Shown: in pieces, positions 62,558-64,000 of the stretch
How the letters are laid out: each line of letters starts with the position of its first letter
Numbering within the stretch: position 1 is the stretch's first letter
Assembly (NCBI RefSeq): GCF_000381365.1
Contig: NZ_KB905467.1
Coordinates: forward strand, 179,604 to 243,603
Origin: Bacteroides salyersiae WAL 10018 = DSM 18765 = JCM 12988
GTDB lineage: Bacteria; Bacteroidota; Bacteroidia; Bacteroidales; Bacteroidaceae
Length of the DNA stretch: 64,000 bases
Reading direction: 5' to 3'
Notes under the pieces: generated by a model
What the model was told of the DNA's origin: nothing
The model's input: the letters and a program-made list of their open reading frames with translations, nothing else
The model's database searches: none
Translations under genes and position numbers: made by a program

Positions 62558-64000
62558 AGGACCTGTTGAAGTATTTGTATGTGTTGGTGCGGCAGGACAG
62601 TTTGTCTTCTTTTCTTCTTTTGACGATAGGGGTATTAGGGGTTGGTTTCTCGTTATCCTCGATTATATGCTCTAAAAAGGTTATCGATGTTGCTACACAT
62701 GTAGTAACAGGGAGAATAGAGTGGGGGTTAATTGGGTTGGCACTATTGTATACAGGAAATATCATACTTTCTATATTAGCTTCCAAGATTGGGGTACATT
62801 ATCAGACGACCTTGTATAACCGTTTGTCATTGCATTATTTTTCTGGGATATTACATGCCGAATGGAAAGCGCAGCAGATGTATCATAGCGGTGATATCAT
62901 GTCACGGGTAGGGACGGACATTGGTGACATTGTTCAATTGGTGGTACGTACATTTCCGCAATTTCTTGTTACACTGTTAAAATTGGCGAGTGCAATAATT
63001 TATCTGTTTATTTTGGATCGTAGGCTGACACTTGTACTAATGGTAATTATACCGATAGTATTGCTGGTAAGTAAATTGTATTTCAAGAAAATGCGTAAGC
63101 TGTCTGTGTTGATTAAGGAATCCCAGTCAGTGGTACGGCAATACTTTCAAGAGTCAGTCCAAAATGCAGGAATAGCGAAAGCCTTACATATAGAGGACCG
63201 TATGAAGAAAGAGTTAGTGAAAAAGCAGAATGATTTTTTAGCTCATGTCTTATCTCATAATCGTTTTCATGTATTCTCAAATTCGGTACTTTCATTTGGC
63301 TTTGCAACAGGCTATCTGACTGCTTTTTCATGGGGAGTTTATCAATTGTACGGGAATGAGATAACCTTTGGCACTATGACTGCTTTTTTACAGCTGGTGG
63401 CCATGATGCAAGGGCCGGCACTTGGGCTGGCAGCGAGTATTCCTGCTTTTATTGCTGCATACACAGCATTGGAACGTTTGAATGAATTGGAGAAACTACC
63501 GAGGGAACAGGCAGATATGTCTTTGGTCCAACCGTCTTTCCGGATAGAAAAAATAACTTTTTCCGATGTTACTTTCGGGTATGAAACCGGTAGACAAACA
63601 TTATCTCACGCAAATTTTGTTTTTGAGCGGGGAAAAATGACTGCATTAGTCGGAGCAACCGGATGTGGAAAGACCACGGTAATGCGATTATTACTTGGGC
63701 TGGTATCTCCGCAACAGGGGACGGTTACTGTATCGGATAATAAATCCGGCTTTCCGATGGCTCCCGCTTTCCGGCAACGGATAGCGTATGTACCTCAAGG
63801 GAATTATCTTTTTTCCGGAAGTATCCGGGAGAACCTTTCTTTGGGAAATCCGGATGCTGATGACGAAGTAATGAAGAAGGCTTTGAAAATGGCTGCTGCT
63901 GATTTTGTTTTTTCAATGCCGTCGGGGCTCAACAGTGAACTGAAAGAAGGCGGGAAGGGGCTTTCCGGTGGACAAATACAGAGATTGGCCATTGCTCGTG
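62521..64000 (+). CDS. ABC exporter (permease-ATPase fusion), C-terminus cut by window edge
   Basis: 493 complete codons are visible, open at the right edge. The N-terminus starts directly with membrane helices (SSFLLLTIGVLGVGFSLSSI), so there is no C39 peptidase domain. ATPase: Walker A GATGCGKTT (378-386), Q-loop IAYVPQGNYLFSGS and signature LSGGQIQRLAIAR at the window end. It would export the modified peptide, like the D protein of lasso-peptide clusters. The start lies inside the nucleotidyltransferase gene. Confidence 0.92.
   Translation, partial: MGKEKKAERGAVKDLLKYLYVLVRQDSLSSFLLLTIGVLGVGFSLSSIICSKKVIDVATHVVTGRIEWGLIGLALLYTGNIILSILASKIGVHYQTTLYNRLSLHYFSGILHAEWKAQQMYHSGDIMSRVGTDIGDIVQLVVRTFPQFLVTLLKLASAIIYLFILDRRLTLVLMVIIPIVLLVSKLYFKKMRKLSVLIKESQSVVRQYFQESVQNAGIAKALHIEDRMKKELVKKQNDFLAHVLSHNRFHVFSNSVLSFGFATGYLTAFSWGVYQLYGNEITFGTMTAFLQLVAMMQGPALGLAASIPAFIAAYTALERLNELEKLPREQADMSLVQPSFRIEKITFSDVTFGYETGRQTLSHANFVFERGKMTALVGATGCGKTTVMRLLLGLVSPQQGTVTVSDNKSGFPMAPAFRQRIAYVPQGNYLFSGSIRENLSLGNPDADDEVMKKALKMAAADFVFSMPSGLNSELKEGGKGLSGGQIQRLAIAR

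Noticed and set aside
57384..64000. Capsular polysaccharide locus, as suggested by the UpxY-type gene and invertible promoter
   Set aside because: No upxZ, sugar-nucleotide or glycosyltransferase genes follow. The next seven genes are peptide-modification, lipoprotein and export types.
62521..64000. C39-peptidase bacteriocin exporter
   Set aside because: The protein starts directly with membrane helices and lacks the Cys-protease domain; cleavage is more likely by the separate S26-like protein.

Overview
The window is chromosomal DNA of a Bacteroides species, most likely of the B. fragilis group. The signs are SusC/SusD pairs, promoters of the Bacteroides type (TTTG or TTG, about 19 bases, then TAnnTTTG), a Na+-pumping methylmalonyl-CoA decarboxylase operon, a UpxY-type NusG paralogue with an invertible promoter, and moderate GC. 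The species cannot be fixed from this sequence alone.

Layout. 1-4.5 kb: a partial leucine-rich-repeat and Ig surface protein behind a cobalamin riboswitch, then a six-copy 23-bp repeat array. 4.5-10.2 kb: an RND efflux operon (adaptor, pump, outer-membrane factor, all on the minus strand). 10.3-25.8 kb: a starch/maltose locus. GH65 phosphorylase, MFS sugar transporter and LacI regulator lie on the minus strand. Divergent from them are SusC, SusD, two SusE/F-like glycan-binding lipoproteins and a secreted GH13 enzyme. A second GH13 enzyme (neopullulanase/SusA-like, 29.8-31.7 kb) carries a matching LacI-type operator and probably belongs to the same regulon. 26-28.6 kb: ribosomal protein L31 type B, an EEP-family nuclease/phosphatase and class II fructose-bisphosphate aldolase. 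28.7-29.8 kb: no genes, but a roughly 270-bp foldback element. 33.3-38.0 kb: methylmalonyl-CoA epimerase and the decarboxylase subunits, one of them a lamin-tail/OadG fusion. 38-54.2 kb: mostly housekeeping genes (TonB receptor, FemAB-like transferase, carbonic anhydrase, nitroreductase, DUF2520, KdsC, Maf, RRM protein, TPR protein, Pgk, Nth, MFS, PheS).

54.3-64 kb is the accessory part. It holds a candidate short RNA, small ORFs, and a tyrosine recombinase beside a 354-bp segment bounded by perfect 25-bp inverted repeats. The segment carries a consensus promoter that points away from the downstream operon in this orientation (OFF). The operon starts with a UpxY/NusG-type antiterminator. Instead of capsule genes it continues with an HPr-kinase-like protein, a 62-residue peptide, a lipoprotein, an S26-like Ser/His peptidase, a PqqD-like leader-binding protein, a NTP_transf_5 nucleotidyltransferase and an ABC exporter cut by the window end. 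These families recur in lasso-peptide and other RiPP clusters. I read this as a phase-variable peptide-modification and export system, and it is the most interesting object here.

A recurrent background feature is a set of intergenic inverted repeats whose arms are made of short words. They sit between co-directional genes and probably act as terminators or processing hairpins.
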